Below, in pieces: positions 63,093 to 64,000 of a stretch of 64,000 nt of DNA. The DNA is taken from positions 4,517,001-4,581,000 of the forward strand of contig NZ_CP022957.1 in NCBI RefSeq assembly GCF_002269385.1, read 5' to 3'. A program made the translations under genes and the position numbers. The notes under the pieces are model-generated. The model was given only the letters and a program-made list of their open reading frames with translations, was not told where the DNA came from and ran no database searches. The stretch's first letter is position 1. Each line of letters begins with the position of its first letter. The stretch comes from Maribacter cobaltidurans. GTDB lineage: Bacteria; Bacteroidota; Bacteroidia; Flavobacteriales; Flavobacteriaceae.

Positions 63093-63242
63093 CCGTATCC
63101 TTTTTATCCAAATCCTTTCACTTCTCATTAACCATATCATCGATTTTTACTGACGCACTAATTCATCGGCGTACTCTAAAATCGATTTATAAATTATTAT
63201 CTTGTTTTCAAAATTCGCAGGCGAAAATCGATAGTATTCAGA

Positions 63243-64000
63243 ATGGGAAAGCAACCTAAATCAATCCTAAAAATACTTCAAACACATTTTGATGTTTCCA
63301 ACCCTACTATACAGGAAATGGAAGGGTATGAAAGTAACAATTACAGGATTGAGACGCCATCCAACCGTTTTGTCTTAAAAGTATATGGTGCAAATAGGGA
63401 AAACCGAACTATCATCGAAGGAGAAATTGAGGTTTTGGAGCAATTAAAAACCATTGTGGCTTATGATTTTCCCGTTCCGGTTAGAACGAAGAACCATAAA
63501 CCTTGGGTTGAGGAAAATGGCCATATTTATAGAGTATTATCTTATGTAGAGGGCACTTTTCTCGGGCATGTTGATCGCTCCAAAAATTTGGCATACGACC
63601 TTGGTGTTTTTCTTGGCCGTATGGATAAGGTCACAATGCCGCTGTACGAAGCTCCGGTGTATGCCAAACAAACGCAATGGGATATTAGGCAATTGTCCAA
63701 AAACAAAAAGTATATAAAATATATTCCAGATTCAAAAGACCGGAGTTTGGTTGAATATTTTCTTTTACAATTCAAGGAACAGATAATTCCATTCGAAGAA
63801 GAATTAAGAAAGGGAATTATCCATAATGACGGGAATGAGTGGAACGTGCTAACCCGTAAGGATTCTATCTCCGGAATCATAGACTTTGGGGATATGTGCC
63901 ATACTTGGCTTATCAATGAATTGGCAGTTGCACTTACCTATTTTATGATGGAAAAGGAGAAGCCTTTGGACTATGCCATTGAGATGATAAAAGGCTACCA
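63243..64000 (+). CDS. APH-fold kinase / phosphotransferase (partial)
   Basis: Starts ATG at 63243 and runs off the window (252 codons read by hand). It begins MGKQPKSILKILQTHFDVSN, and has IETPSNRFVLKVYG (ATP-binding Lys region), GIIHNDGNEWNVLT (catalytic loop, HxDxxxxN) and GIIDFGD (DFG-like metal site). These are the aminoglycoside-phosphotransferase/choline-kinase fold marks. It may be a stand-alone small-molecule kinase, for example hydroxylysine or homoserine kinase-like, or the first domain of the large flavobacterial protein that joins such a kinase to a class III aminotransferase. The part beyond 64000 would decide. Confidence 0.85.
   Translation, partial: MGKQPKSILKILQTHFDVSNPTIQEMEGYESNNYRIETPSNRFVLKVYGANRENRTIIEGEIEVLEQLKTIVAYDFPVPVRTKNHKPWVEENGHIYRVLSYVEGTFLGHVDRSKNLAYDLGVFLGRMDKVTMPLYEAPVYAKQTQWDIRQLSKNKKYIKYIPDSKDRSLVEYFLLQFKEQIIPFEEELRKGIIHNDGNEWNVLTRKDSISGIIDFGDMCHTWLINELAVALTYFMMEKEKPLDYAIEMIKGY

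Noticed and set aside
1..64000. CRISPR arrays, rRNA operons, retroelements and toxin-antitoxin pairs
   Set aside because: Read for these on both strands; no regular spaced repeats, no rRNA sequence and no reverse transcriptase or typical toxin pair were seen.

Overview
The window looks like the chromosome of a marine, polysaccharide-degrading member of the Flavobacteriaceae (Bacteroidota). The evidence is SusC/SusD pairs, ASPIC/UnbV FG-GAP lipoproteins, a fused alpha-beta 2-oxoacid dehydrogenase E1, promoter elements of the TAnnTTTG type, few Shine-Dalgarno sequences, and start-proximal lipoprotein signals. The genus cannot be fixed from the sequence alone.

Region 1 (bases 1-21040) is a metal-resistance genomic island, entered from its integrase end. 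Every gene is on the minus strand, so transcription runs right to left. From right to left it holds: a tRNA 3'-end fragment (attachment site); a tyrosine integrase; a small HTH protein; an unknown protein; a HYC_CC_PP-like protein; a CzcA-type RND pump fused to its own TolC-like channel; a CzcB adaptor; a PII-like protein; a Fur regulator; a SpoIIAA-like protein; a SHOCT protein; a membrane AlbA_2 protein; a second SpoIIAA-like protein; a zinc-ribbon protein; a YceI protein; a bestrophin; a third SpoIIAA-like protein; two P1B ATPases of different metal class (CPC and SPC); a second Fur regulator; a relic of a dihydrolipoyl dehydrogenase; a small unknown protein; two CDF exporters; and a CaCA antiporter cut by the window edge. 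The left border lies outside the window. Together the genes offer export across both membranes for divalent metals (Zn/Co/Cd type), with two Fur-type sensors.

Region 2 (21041-50852) is chromosomal, visibly lower in GC, and is dominated by a glucuronoxylan utilisation locus. It contains a GH67 and a GH115 alpha-glucuronidase, a GH10 xylanase, a carbohydrate esterase, a pentoside/hexuronide symporter, a LacI regulator, an FG-GAP lipoprotein, SusC/SusD, and a vanadium-haloperoxidase/PAP2 family lipoprotein. A GH43 gene between the symporter and SusC is decayed (frameshifts and stops). A near-palindrome, ACAATCGGTTGC-like, recurs at four promoters in this locus and is a good candidate operator for the LacI regulator. 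Between GH67 and the rest sits a carbamoyltransferase - DUF5989 - SxtJ - SGNH/TPR cassette.

Region 3 (51076-64000) is mostly housekeeping: a CbpA/CbpM co-chaperone pair, uvrA, a LOG-family protein, a peptidase M1-like protein without a catalytic motif, the fused E1 dehydrogenase, and the start of an APH-fold kinase. The standout is an AraC-type regulator carrying a C-terminal BLUF blue-light sensor domain, directly upstream of uvrA. Its five key BLUF residues sit at exactly the spacing seen in AppA.
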